NCBI GenBank assembly: GCA_028015205.1
Contig: CM051519.1
Location: 82,977,539-83,041,538, forward strand
Source of the DNA: Mytilisepta virgata
Taxonomy: Eukaryota > Mollusca > Bivalvia > Mytilida > Mytilidae
Reading direction: 5' to 3'
DNA: 64,000 nucleotides
Positions 29,667 through 44,600 of the stretch are shown here, in pieces. The position numbers and the translations under genes are program-made. The notes under the pieces are model-generated. The model was not told the origin of the DNA. It did not search any database and worked only from the letters and a program-made list of their open reading frames with translations. The first letter of the stretch is position 1; every line of letters begins with the position of its first letter.

Positions 29667-32600
29667 CTGAAATAATCAAATTTTAAACCAGCTGAAAAAG
29701 TAGATATTAAATTTTGACTCATAAACTTAAATATCTAGTTTCTAAGCTCTACTTAAAAATCGCATGAAATTTATTTTCAAGAAAACCGATCTGTAATTTT
29801 AATTAAAACTAAAATTACTATTCCAGTGTCTTACCCAGATTAAATTTTCACTAATTTTTTAAAATTGATCAAGTTAAAATGAAAGTAATAAAACAATCAT
29901 AGCAGAAATGATTCTTGTGAGTTATGATATACATGTATAAGCTTTCTGTATATGCAAAATATCATAGGATTGAATGGTTTCAAATGGTATTTGTGTGTTG
30001 CCAAAATAAACACCTTAACTGAAAATCCCTTACCTCTTTCATCCATGTGGACTTCTAGTCTGGGGGAATAAATATCCTGATATTAAAAGATTCTACTGTA
30101 AAATTTTCAAATTTATTGACCATAATATGAAAAATTCAGTATGATTTCATAAGAAACTAGAGGTTCTCAAGAGCCTGTATTGCTCACCTGGATTTAAGGA
30201 CCATTGCTGCCAAGTCTGGTCACAATTAGCTTACGTTTCAGACAAGAAGATTTTATAATGAGTTCTCCCATAGGGTCCTAAGTTAAATTAAGTTCAGCAG
30301 TAATGGCCATCTGGGTTGACAGTCCAGGTCATCCGACACAATTCTGAAAGAGGACCATCTAAGGACCATTGGTGCTAAGTCTGGTTCAAATTGGCTCAGT
30401 GGTTTCAGACAAGATTATTTAAAGAACTTTCCCATAGTGTCCTATTGTTAAAATAAGTTCAGCTGAGGCAGCCAATTCTGTTGACATTCTGGGTCATCAG
30501 ACATAATTCTGAAAGAGAACCACCTAAGGACCATTTCTGCGAAGTTTGGCTCCAAATGGCTGAAGCTTTCAGACAAGATTTTTTAATGAATTTTGCCATA
30601 GTGTCCTATGTTTAACTAAGTTTGACTGTGGTGGCCATTTTTGTTGACATTCTGGATCATCGGACCCAATTCTGAGAGAGGATCATTTAAGGACCATTGC
30701 TGCCAAGTCTGGTTCCAATTTGTCGGTTAGAAGTTAGGGATGTCGGACATACATTTGAAAAAGGGCACCCAAGGACCATTCCACCAAAGTTTGGTTCCAA
30801 TTAGCCCAGTGGTTTTACAAGAGAAAATCTTTAAAGAAAAGTTTCTCCCAACCCCGGACAACGACGGATGACAGACGCCAAGTGATGGCAACAGCTCACC
30901 TGGCCTAAAAGGCCAGGTGATGAAAAAGTAGGATGTGTCCATGGGACACGGATGCCCCCACTGACAAATATGAAAGAGTCAATGTACTAATTCAAACCTT
31001 TTTTGTTCGATGTGTAAAACTCACAGAGTGCACAAAACGGCATATTTTATTCTCATTTTATAAACTGGCATTTATATGACACAAGAACGATGATAGTGAT
31101 GCCACTCAAATTCAAACTGATCAGTGTTTGGTGGTAATAAGCATTGTGTATAAGTTTCATAACATTTGGTTGAGGCAAAATAAAGGTAGAGTGCAGAAAC
31201 GGCAAATTTAGCAATTTTTCCATTTATAAAGGGGCATAACTCCAGAACGGTGAATGTCACCCCACCCAAATTCTTACTCCATCTATGTTTGGTGGTAATG
31301 ATTATTGTGTCATAATATTTGATTGAGGTAGACTAAACTTAGAAAATGGAAGCCAATTTTGGGAAAAACGGACAGACAGACAAGGGTAAAACTTGCCTCA
31401 TAGATTTACTTTATTCTCCCTATAGCCCAAACTCTTGACCAAAAGTTATATCCTAATTTGGGATCTAAAGTTTATCACATGTATACTCTTCTGACAGGAA
31501 ATAAACCAAACAATTTCCTACCTGCCTTGTCATTTTAGCTCAACTGACCTATAGGCCATGTGAGCTTATGTCATCACTTTGTGTCTGTTTCACATTTTGA
31601 TCTTCTCCTCTGAAACCAACTGGCAGATTGTCGCCAAACTTGGTAGGAATGGTGTATTGAAGGGCCTCTACAAAATAGCCACATTTGGTTCCGACTGGAT
31701 GAACAACAAGGCCCCCAGAGGCCATCTTGATTTTTATTGTCCTTTTTACAAAAATCTTCAGCTCTGGAACTACATGATGAAATGTTTTGGAACTTTAAAG
31801 GATTGATGACAATAATACCCTCTAAAAACCATCCACTTTTGGTTGAGATTCATATGCTCAACCAATGACTGTGGATGTTCAAAGATTCCATTGAAAAGAC
31901 ATTTTTGTAAATTGCACAGAAAGTATTAGGCAGATTGTAACCAAAGTTGGTAGTAATGATGTATGGAAGGACCTCTATTAAAATTCCCCCTTTGGTTCTG
32001 GATGGATGAACAGCATGGCCCCCAGAGGCCATCTTTGATTTTTATTTGCCAATTTTCTGTTGAAACCATATGGGAAAAGACTTTTTTGTCATTTGCTCAG
32101 GAATGGGCAGACTGTAACTAAAGTTAGCAGGAATCTCATATGGAAGGACAGATTCAAATGATCCACCTTTTTTTAGGTCAAAAGTCAAATATTAAGGTTT
32201 GAAAAATTTGCATTTAACAGCTTTTCAAAAGGCCTCTAGTTAAAAAATCAATTGTCTGAGAACCAAAGAATTTATCTTATTATAAATGGCCAAAATGTAT
32301 GCATAATTAAAGCAGTTATTACATATTTTCCTTTAAATTCAAAAAGCTGGTAATATTTCCTAATTTTTTTCAAATTAAAAGAAAATCTAATGAGGAAAGT
32401 AATAATTAAGTGCATACAACATAGGGGACATCCACAGTAGCCATACTTTACCTCTGTAATCTAATAAATAAAACTTCAAAATTGTCTAAAAAACTATTAC
32501 CATCATTATCATCTTCATCATCTTTCTCTATTTTTGATGGAACCACTAAACTTGCTTTATGAACAGCATTCTTCCATTCATCAACATCACTCTTACTTGT

Positions 32601-35600
32601 AGACATAAACTGGAAATAGTAATAATACAGTTTAGAATAGGTTACAGGAAAGCATGTCCATTTCTGATGATAATAAACATAATTTTTTTACCATAGAAAT
32701 AAAATGTTAATAATTGGACAGGATCAATCGTGTCGTCCAGTTGCAAACAGGGAAATTAATAGCTGTACTTGGTATACTGGGATGTGAAAACAAATTTGAT
32801 TCAGCATTAACTGTAGAAATTTAGTCCTAGTATATATATCATATAATGTAGAGGTAAACTGTTCCAGATAAGCAGCATATTAGTCACCTTCAATTCTTCC
32901 TAAATGTCTTTCAGTGGAAAATTATCATAGGGGGAAGGAACATTATTGATATTAAAGTGCACTATGCGTCCCCTTATCAATCTCAGTCCTTGTGTCAATA
33001 ATTTAATATATGACAGACTTGCCATTTAAAAGAATTAAACTAAATATCCAGAAAAAGAGGTCTTTAAAAGTACATGTACCAACAATATAGCATTTCACCA
33101 CAAAACTGCAAAAATGTCTGTTAATTTGACAGCAGACATAAAATTCAATTCATCAGAAGACTTTTTGGCAGTGGGTGGTGAAAACAAAGTTTATCTAATA
33201 TTATCTGCAGTCTCTTTAAAGACGATATTCTATTAATGCACATCAGGTACAACCAGTGTTTCATTTTCCACATTGCATTTTGACTCTTTTTTAATTTTTT
33301 TTAAATTAAAAAACCTAATATGTGTCCTTTTTTCTTCATAAACTAAGTTCCTTTTTAAAACAGTCATCAGAACTTAGGACAGGGGACTAAAACTGTATAT
33401 ACTCAATCTACTTTATTGTATTTATAATAACGTTTTTCTTTCTTGTTGTATTTCATTATGTTTGTCACAAATCGTATTGCATGATATCTAATATTAGTAT
33501 TTTTGGATTGTTATTTTAAATGACAATAAAAGTTTGATATTTGGTATTTGGATGAAAAAGTCACGACTTTGCATTAAAGTTAGACATTCCAAACAAGATC
33601 TCTTCTCAAATTGTCTGTAAATTATATCATGAAAATTAATGCAGTCTGTGTTTATTCTTAGTATTAATTAAATAGTTTTATTTGTGCTAACTTTTGAGTC
33701 TTTAACATATTTTTCTAAATGTTTTTAGATATTTAAATGGGTAAAACTTAAGAAACATAATTTTCAAAATGTATACATTGTTGTAAAAATACACAAAGTG
33801 TTCATTAAAAGTAATCTTTCACTTCAAGTAGCTGTTGATATAATGTCCAGGCCCAGGGTTGAACATGCAGTATTACATCCAATTGTCCACACTAAGTCGT
33901 GTAATAACTGAATTAACCTGATGAAAAACAATGATATTAAAACAAAACAGAAGCTATAATTCAGCATGAGAAACACTTCTGGTTCATGCTTCAATTACCG
34001 AGGGCCTCAGTGGCCACGTGGTCAAGGTAGTTTGTCATGACTACTAGTGATCACTAGCCTGTTCGAATCTCACCTGTGGCAGAGTGTTTTCGACTCCGAT
34101 CTTAATTGACAAGGATTGCCAATTTTCTTATCGAAGGTCAGTGGTTCTCTACGTATACTCTGGCTTCCTCCACCAATAAAAATTGGCCGCCGCGAAATAG
34201 CCAAATGTGCTGAAAATGGCATAAAACCCCAACTAAACAAACAAAATGCAAACAGATCTATCGCATTGGGTTATTCTATAATCTATGGTTACACAGTCAT
34301 GTATATTTATACATCATATAAGTTTCTTATTCCTTAAAAAACCAGATAGAAGCATGCCTTCTCCCACATAATCAACATTGACTTTCACACAACTAAAAAG
34401 TTTTCGGCTTATGGAAGCAAGCTATACATGCTCATAACTTAGTACACATTTAACAAGTGTCTTGTTACCTATTTGTAATTAAATTGTGCTAATTATAATT
34501 ATTTTCTCTTGGCTTAAACAGAGTTCTTAAGGTCAGGAGGCATTAAAAAAACTCTCCAAATGCATAAATTCTTTCAAGCTCAAATGCTTATTCTATAAGA
34601 ATACAGGAAATATTCTCCAGAATGATCATTCACCAAGTAATAATTGCAATTGTTAGTAGGACATGAACATTATCAAGAGAAAACCTAATGACACTAAACG
34701 AATCTGAGTGACAGAAAACCAAATTTTCTTTCACCACTGATTGGAGCCACCTGTCCATCCATAGGTCGTACATTGCAAAATTAAAAAAAAAAAAATTTTC
34801 TTTTGGAAAACCAAGCAGAATCTTAATTATGACAACTAATAAATAAACAAACTAGAGGTCTCAAGAGCCTGTATCACTCACCTGGACTTAGGGTGCCCAC
34901 CTTCAGTACGACTAAAAGTTTAAGTGTAGCAGTCATCTTGGCTGGTTTTCGTATAGGGTTCTATGTTGAACTAATTTCAGCTGTTGTGGCCATCTTAGTT
35001 GACCATCCAGGTCATCAAACACAATTCTAAAAGAGGACAATTGGGAAGTGGTTTGAGACATGCAGATTTGCAAATTCAATATTTTTCCATAGGGTCCTAT
35101 GTTAAACTAAGAACTGCTGTGGTGGACATCTTGGTTGACAATCCCCGTCATCAAACATAAGTCTGAAAGAGGAACATCTAAGGACCATTGCTACCAAGTC
35201 TGGATTTTTTTTTAAATAAACTTCCCAATAGGGTACTATGTAAAACTAAGTTGGGCTGTGGTGGCCATCTAAGTTATGACAGCTTAGTTGACAGTCCGAG
35301 TCATCAAACACAATTCTGGAAGATGACCACCTAATAACCATTGCTGTTAAGTCTGATTCCAAATGGTCAAGTGGTGATATGCAAATTAAATTTTTTCCAT
35401 AGGGTCCTATGTTAAACTAAGTTTTGTTGGTGGCAGCCATCTTGGTTGACAGTCCTGGTCATTGGATTAAAATTCTGAGAACCATTGCTGACAATCCTGG
35501 TTCAAATTTTCCAAGTCGTTTCAGACGAGAAGATTTTTTAATGAATTTTCCTATTTCCTATGTTAAACTAAGTTTTGACGTGGCGGCCATGTTGGTCGAC

Positions 35601-38600
35601 AGTCCGGATCAACAGACACATTTCTGAAAGTTGACCAACTAAGAACCGTTGCTGCCAAGGTCGGTTCCAATTGGCCAAGTGGTTTCAGACAAGAAGATTT
35701 TTAATTGAATTTTATCATAGGGTCCTATGTTAAACTAAGTTTGGCTGTTGCAGCCATCTTGGTTGAGAGCCAACTGAATGAGCATTGTTGCCAAGAAGAA
35801 GATTTCAACATTCCTCCCCTCTTTTTTATATTTTTTGTAACAGCAGCCATTTTGGTTGGAAGTCAGGGATGTCAGGCACATTTTTGGAAGGGGCCACCCA
35901 AGGACCATTCCGCCAAAGTTTGATCTCTATTAGCGGATGGACAAAAGACACCATGTGATTGCAACAGCCACATTGCTATACAGGCAAGTCAAGCTAAAAA
36001 TGGGGAAAACCATGATGCAAGCCAAAAGCAGTAATCATGCATTTTGCATTTAGTATAATGTCCATGCATCCTAAAATGAGAAAGTCAAAATCATTTCTAA
36101 GAAAGAAATTTTCTCAGACTTATATAAATGAAGTATCTAAAGCACTAAAAGCTGTATGAAATCTCTTTAACTGCAAAATGGGCTTCGTGCTTAAATAATA
36201 ATGCTATTAACATTCATATATAGGTAGGAAATGATATACAGAGATTTATTTTTATTTTTCTGTATATTTTGATTGCTAATTATAAGATATTTAATTTTTT
36301 TGTTAAAAATCATTAAGCAAAATGTTTAAATTTTATTATTTTTATATTAGTTACAAGAAGGGATATCTTAAACTTGATACCGAGACTGACCTTAATTTAG
36401 CCAATCGGATTATGAAATAAAATAATATAGCCAATAACAGTCGGGCATGCCTGTTGCAGTATCCTGAAGTCAGTGATACCGAGGCTAACCTTAATTTAGC
36501 CAATCGCAATTGTGAAATATATATAGTTGATCTAAATCAGCTCGTCTAACCAATATTTTCTTATTATAGGATATATAATAAGAGCTATGTGAAAAATTGA
36601 AATCCACAGAGAAATTTGTTGCAGAATGCAGGATAGCAATGAATAAAAGTTAGAAGCTAGCAGGTAGCTACCTTAAAAATGTTTCTTTGAGATGTTTTCT
36701 GTAATGATTCAGTAATTTAATATTAAATTTCTATACTTTTATAATTTTGTTATCTAATAATGTATGTCCGTCTAAATAAATTTTAAAAACTATACTACCC
36801 GGTATACAACATCCTGTTTAAAAGTACAAAATAATGTTTAGATACACAATTTTTATTTTGAATAAAGAAAGTGAAGCCATTTTTTGTTCTTTGTTAAATT
36901 AGCATATCTGTAAATATTCTTTTTTTTCAAAATATTCTGTCAAAAATAGCCTTTTAGGTTAAGCCAATCTTGCACAATCTCATGTAAGCTGTAACAACAG
37001 ATATTTCTATATAAATTTGACAAGCATAGGAGATTTATTTACTCATAACTGTTTCCCATGCACTGAAATTACAAATTTGTGTGCAATACATTCCACAGAC
37101 TATATGTATGTATATATGTAGTAAATTTTTCTTCTTTTGGTCATCAAACTGAAATAATGATTAGGTAAAATATGCCAAGCATATGTTTCACTGACAATAC
37201 AGTTGTTAGGAAAGCATTTTTTTAAATATTGATATATGTATTAACTATACCCATTGAGTTCATTTATTAAAAGAAAATTATAACCTCGTATGTTCTGTTT
37301 GCAGGTCTGACCAGTTTAAAACAGAGTTCCTTTTTCTTTTCATCCTTTACCATTTCTGGTGCAGTCTCGAAACTGTACTCAGTCAATCTAAATGCTCCAT
37401 TGTACTTTTTGGATGTTTTATCAGGGAAGTAATAGAAAATGTTTCCTTTAATAACACACCATCTTTTCTGCATGTTCCTTAGACCTAGAAAAAAAAGCTG
37501 TTTTGTTCAAGAGAATTAAATAAGTGACCAAGATGAGCGAATCCAGGTCCGTTCGTCCAAAACCACGTTTGCTCCCATTCACTTTCGCCTCATTTCACGT
37601 TCCCACCCCACACATTTGCACCCTTTTTAATGTGTTTTTGTTGAATAATTCTTTAATCGTGTTTTAGTTAGTGCTATAATAAAACATATCACAAAATACC
37701 AAAATAAATTTGATGCACTGTATGGCCATTTCGTTGACAATTCATCAGCAGTGCTCGAGATTAAAATATTGGAAAACCGGTTAAAGATATAATAATGAAT
37801 TAATAAGCACAACCATAAAAAATGGGTCAAAGACACAAATGGCCGGGTTGCTGGGTGTTTACTGTAGTGGTGACAAAGGTGATTACAAGATCATATTGCA
37901 CATTGGCAGTCATGAATATTTATATAGACAAAATCAGACACATTGTATGTTGGTGTACGAGCACAGAGGCAGCCATCAATTTAATTAGAAATAGGTGAAG
38001 TAAGCAATATTTGATTTGATAACATGTTGATAAGCACTTGTTTGCAAAAATGGGAAATAATTCCATAAAGTGAGGTGCACATCTTCAATATATATAGAAA
38101 CATTCTATGAAGTTTCAAGGATGTGGGTGAAAAACTGTAGAAGGAGTTGATTTCACAAAATAGGTACCCTCTATTGAAGATGTCAATAAAAAACGACTAA
38201 GTTCCAAAGTTTGGAAAAATGGAAAATAATTCCTGAAATAATTCCATAAAGTGAGGTGCACATCTTCAATATATATAGAAACATTCTATGAAGTTTCAAG
38301 AATGTGGGTGAAAAACTGTAGGAGGAGTTGATTTCACAAAATAGGTACCCTCTATTGAAGATGTCAATAAAAAACATCTAAGTTCCAAAGTTTGGAAAAA
38401 TGGGAAATAATTCCTGAAATAATTCCATAAAGTGAGGTGCACATCTTCAATATATATAGAAACATTCTATGAAGTTTCAAGGATGTGGGTGAAAAACTGT
38501 AGGAGGAGTTGATTTCACAAAATAGGTACCCTCTATTGAAGATGTCAATAAAAAACGACTAAGTTCCAAAGTTTGGAAAAATGGGAAATAATTCCTGAAA

Positions 38601-41600
38601 TAATTCCATAAAGTGAGGTGCACATCTTCAATATATATAGAAACATTCTATGAAGTTTCAAGGATGTGGGTGGAAAACTGTAGGAGGAGTTGATTTCACA
38701 AAATAGGTACCCTCTATTGAAGATGTCAATAAAAAACGACTAAGTTCCAAAGTTTGGAAAAATGGGAAATAATTCCTGAAATAATTCCATAAAGTGAGGT
38801 GCACATCTTCAATATATATAGAAACATTGTATGAAGTTTCAAGGATGTGGGTGAAAAACTGTAGGAGGGGTTGATTTCACAAAATAGGTACCCTCTATTG
38901 AAGATGTCAATAAAAAACGACTAAGTTCCAAAGTTTGGAAAAATGGAAAATAATTCCTGAAATAATTCCATAAAGTGAGGTGCACATCTTCAATATATAT
39001 AGAAACATTCTATGAAGTTTCAAGGATGTGGGTGAAAAACTGTAGGAGGAGTTGATTTCACAAAATAAGTACCCTCAATTGAAGATGTCAATAAAAAACA
39101 TCTAAGTTCCAAAGTTTGGAAAAATGGGAAATAATTCCTGAAATAATTCCATAAAGTGAGGTGCACATCTTCAATATATATAGAAACATTCTGTAAAGTT
39201 TCAAGGATGTGGGTGAAAAACTGTAGGAGGAGTTGATTTCACAAAATAGGTACCCTCTATTGAAGATGTCAATAAAAAACGACTAAGTTCCAAAGTTTGG
39301 AAAAATGGGAAATAATTCCTGAAATAATTCCATAAAGTGAGGTGCATATCTTCAATATATATAGAAACATTCTATGAAGTTTTAAGGATGTGTGTGAAAA
39401 ACTGTAGGAGGAGTTGATTTCACAAAATAGGTACCCTCTATTGAAGATGTCAATAAAAAAACGACTTAGTTCCAAAGTTTGGAAAAATGGGAAATAATTC
39501 CTGAAATAACTCCATAAAGTGAGGTGCACATCTTCAATATATATAGAAACATTCTATGAAGTTTCAAGGATGTGGGTGAAAAACTGTAGGAGGAGTTGAT
39601 TTCACAAAATAGGTACCCTCTATTGAAGATGTCAATAAAAAACGACTAAGTTCCAAAGTTTGGAAAAATGGGAAATAATTCCTGAAATAATTCCATAAAG
39701 TGAGGTGCACATCTTCAATATATATAGAAACATTCTATGAAGTTTCAAGGATGTGGGTGAAAAACTGTAGGAGGAGTTGATTTCACAAAATAAGTACCCT
39801 CAATTGAAGATGTCAATAAAAAACATCTAAGTTCCAAAGTTTGGAAAAATGGGAAATAATTCCTGAAATAATTCCATAAAGTGAGGTGCACATCTTCAAT
39901 ATATATAGAAACATTCTGTAAAGTTTCAAGGATGTGGGTGAAAAACTGTAGGAGGAGTTGATTTCACAAAATAGGTACCCTCTATTGAAGATGTCAATAA
40001 AAAACGACTAAGTTCCAAAGTTTGGAAAAATGGGAAATAATTCCTGAAATAATTCCATAAAGTGAGGTGCATATCTTCAATATATATAGAAACATTCTAT
40101 GAAGTTTTAAGGATGTGGGTGAAAAACTGTAGGAGGAGTTGATTTCACAAAATAGGTACCCTCTATTGAAGATGTCAATAAAAAAACGACTTAGTTCCAA
40201 AGTTTGGAAAAATGGGAAATAATTCCTGAAATAACTCCATAAAGTGAGGTGCACATCTTCAATATATATAGAAACATTCTATGAAGTTTCAAGGATGTGG
40301 GTGAAAAACTGTAGGAGGAGTTGATTTCACAAAATAGGTACCCTCTATTGAAGATGTCAATAAAAAACGACTAAGTTCCAAAGTTTGGAAAAATGGGAAA
40401 TAATTCCTGAAATAATTCCATAAAGTGAGGTGCACATCTTCAATATATATAGAAACATTCTATGAAGTTTCAAGGATGTGGGTGAAAAACTGTAGGAGGA
40501 GTTGATTTCACAAAATAGGTACCCATTTTCCCCGCCCGCCCGCCGCCGCCGCCCGCCCGACATTCACCATACTATAACCCGGATTTGCACTCTGTGCAAC
40601 CCGGCCAAAAATCAAAACAATTAAAACAAACAGGTATCAAAACTCAGCTAAGGGTTACCTGTGCATCAAAAGGAAGAGCCTTAGAAATTTCTGGTATTTT
40701 TTGTCAAATTTTGAATGGAAGATTTAAAGGCATTTAAGTAATGAATCATGCCAAAACAAAAGTTCTGGCTACTGGGCTGTTAATGCCCTCAGGGACTAAC
40801 AATCCACCAGCAGTGACATAGACCAAATAAGTTTTTTTATTCTGCTGGCCAATTGTGTTGCTCACAGAGTCTGCATATAAAATGCAATGCATTACCATGT
40901 TGTCATGTTGTAATCTTGAAGTGTTATGCCTGAAATTGATAGACAAAATTAGCTTTGCAATATATCGTAAACTATGATTTGAAGATACTTGTAACACCAG
41001 AAATAATAATAAAATTTGGGCTTTTTAAACAAATTTTATGGCATAAAATTATTAGCACATCGTTATATAATAACTGTATTGAAAACATTAACCATTACAA
41101 AGCACATCAATAATAATAATAATAATAATAATTGTATGCAGAATTTATAACAATATATATATATGATACTTTGGACATTTTTATAGCAGTAAAAATCACA
41201 TATACACCACCATGGTTTTGGAGTAACTGTATGATGGTTTGATTGATTATTTTATTTGGCTGGCGGCTACCTATACTTAGGTATTGCACCAGATTACCAT
41301 GTTATTTGGTATGATTAACTAATTTGCGATAATAGCTTTTTAAAAAAAAATTTACTGCATTTTTGTTATTTGTGTGAGTTTTTATTATAATAATTTTACA
41401 ATTTCACGTTAATGTTCCAGTAATTATTTAGTCTGCGGTTTCAAGTTGTCTTAGTAGTTAGCCTTTTAGTGTTATAGTAATGCATTAAAACATAATCCAC
41501 TTTGGCTTGTACATCCTTCTAGGTATGTTATTCTCTGCATTTATGAGACTAATTGTTTAGTATATCATTGCATTACTGTTTTTTTTTATTTGAAGTGTAC

Positions 41601-44600
41601 ACAGTATAGTGCTAATATAATAAGACAATTTTGGGGGGTGAATATTTGTTGTAATAGAGATTTCATGTGGTTTATTTTTTTTTTTTTTTTGGTTTTTGTT
41701 TTTTTTTGGTTTTTTGTTTTTGTGTGTGTGTTTTTTTTTGTATGTCTATTTAATATTTAGGTGAGCCCATTACAAAATGTCACATTCATCCCATCTGCCA
41801 CTCATAACTTTAAAAAATACCAATAATATGAAATAGGCAGTACAAATGACTTTGTATCAAAGACATTAGAGTTGTATGATGGTAATATTCAACCATCTTA
41901 TATATCATACTTGTCCAAACACACATGAGATCAAAGGGGCCAAGCTGTTAAAAACAATTATCTTTCATGTTTTTCATTTAAAATCTTCACTGTTTTTTCA
42001 CTCATACCAAGCTAAATACATGCATTTTACATCAAAGCTAGATATAACAACAATCATTATTTTCAAACACATAACAATAATACCAAATTTAGCTTTGTAA
42101 ATACCAATTAACAGTAATCATACATAATTAACATTTAATAATTAATCATCAAATCACCCAAAAAAAATATTTAATTTAACAAATTCACGAATTTTTATTC
42201 ATGAAAATATAAATATTTTGATATATACATCTAAAAACCATTTAATAATTCAACCGGTATTTAAATAAAAATTGGGTGCGAACATGTAGGGGGCGAATGT
42301 GTGGGGTGCGAACGTGTGGGGTACAAACGTGTAACGGGAGCGATCGGATCCGATACCAAGATGATCCATCACCAAATTTGTGTTTTTTTTTACATTTCTA
42401 ATACAATAATACACTTCCGACCTCCAAGATACAAAAAATTGTTTTAAGCTGTCTGATTTTATCAAAATTGCTTTCATTTAAAATGTATGTATTTTTTCAA
42501 CTAATTTGAATTAAGATTTTGATACCACAATTTCCTTCCAACATGTATCTATGATAATGTATTTTCGTGTGAAAACTTTTACAATGTATCTATTTTTTTC
42601 AAATTTTTGTTTAAACATTTCAGGCATGTACATGTAACGGAAACTGTCTATTATTACACCCTTGGAAAACAACTATCTTCAGTAAACCAGACCTTGAATG
42701 AAAGGACTGTTAGCTTAGAGCTTTTAAATACACCAGCTACAGGTCAAATATTTATGACGGCATTAAGGTAGATCATAAGTAAATATATTGAGCATCTTTA
42801 TTGGGCTAGTTATTTTATTGTACGAGAAATTTGGATTTCCCTACATAATCTATATAAAATTTACCAACATTAAAACTCAATTATCTCAAAATCAAGAACG
42901 ATGACCTATGCTTTTTAAATTGAAATTTCAAAGTATATCCATCCAACATCCTCCCTGGGAAAAATTAGGAAAATCTTTCCACTAAAAATATTAGTATTGA
43001 TCTACCTCAATAAAACAGGAAGAAACTGTCTCACAAATCAGTTTTCATCTTTAAACTCATCATAGTTATGCTTTACACCAACTATGAATCAATAGTTTAT
43101 TTTGCTACCGAAAATTTCTATATTCGATATGGTCAAAAATGTAAAATAAGGTGGCATCATTTAACAGGAAGTAGCTGTGTCACAACTATAACATCTTACA
43201 ACTTATCATGGTCATGCTTAACACCAACTATGAATTAGGTGTGGCCAGTAGTTTTTTTTTGCTACCGAAGATTTCTATATTCCATATGGTGAAAAATGGC
43301 ATCATTTAACAGGAAGTACCAGTGTCACAACTATAACATTGGAACCCATCTTACAACACATAATCGTCATGCTTTACACCATGAATTAGTTGTGACCTAC
43401 AGTTGCTGAGAATTTTCTGATTAAAATTTCGATAGTCCGTGTGGTGAAAAATTTAAGGTGGTATCATTAAATAGTGACTAAGTTACAGGTATAAAATTGA
43501 TACAAAACCTTACAACTCATCATGGATATGCTTTACACCAACCATGAATTAGTTGTATTTTGAGTATCCTCATTTCATTCTATAATAGAACCTTAAATTC
43601 TTAAACTTAAACTGACCTTTGAAACTAGTTGAAGCAAATTGAAAGAGGTCAAGAAAAAAGCATTGAATTTGCATTAAGTTACCATTCATTAAGACAACAT
43701 CTGGTCTTAAAGCTTATAAGAAATAATTTAAGTCAATCACCTATAAACATCCGATTCTACATATAACCTGTAATTGAAATTAAAACATATTGATCTGGCT
43801 TCTATTTCTCACAACTGTTTATATAATTATGTTATGCGATGTTTGTTTAACAGAACATATCAGAAAAATCTATGGTTTCAAACCACTAAGATTCCACTGT
43901 AGTCTAAAATATGTACTAACCAATTGCAATACCTCCAGGTCTTTTCTTTTCCAGAAAACCTGCCTTTGTGAAGTCTGTAAGTTCCATGGCACCAACATTT
44001 GGAATATCTAAATTAGCTGAATACAAATCAAACAAACTATCTAAAACTTAAATGTCTTTGTTTTTTATCATATAAATGCTGTCTCTTATAAATGCATACA
44101 CCACATTTTACCTATCCTTTATTTATGTTGATAAGTACATTAGATTTTTTATCACTTGGAATAACAAGGAAAATGATAAGAACTGTCTGATGAAAGGTAG
44201 TTCAACTATAATAAATGTCATAGGAGTTCTAATGAATAGAAAATTGGTCAAGGGACTGAAAAAGTAGTTAAAGTTTTGGTTTGAAAAAACCTGAGACTGA
44301 GCGATCAAAGGTACCAATGCAATTCTAATGTAAATTATTCTCAGATTTGTTCAACGTACACTAATGAATATAACATGTGTCAACAGATTTTTTGCATGAT
44401 AAAAAGAGAAGGAATTTTGTTATTTTTTTCGAAAAAAATAAAAAGCATACTTTGAAATTATTCACATGGTACATGTACACAATGGCCAATTTCCATGGAT
44501 TTCATGAACATATCACTCCACAATTTTCACAATAAAATATGAATCTTCAGATCACTTATCTGAGATGATATATCATAACATTTGGGTAAATTACCACAAA

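Noticed and set aside
34000..34080. A tRNA gene
   Set aside because: A- and B-box-like motifs are present but no cloverleaf is evident, and a SINE body follows.
38046..40524. Regular spacing that might suggest a CRISPR-like array
   Set aside because: There are no unique spacers; the whole 181-bp unit is repeated, in an animal intron.
38183..40563. Repeated minus-strand open frames of 64-86 residues in the satellite
   Set aside because: They are shadows of the 181-bp unit, whose length is not a multiple of three; the frame breaks at each copy.
42250..42477. 75-residue frame (minus) with FAPHTFAPHTF repeats
   Set aside because: It is a translation of the short GGTGCGAACGTGTGGG tandem repeat, with no splice context.
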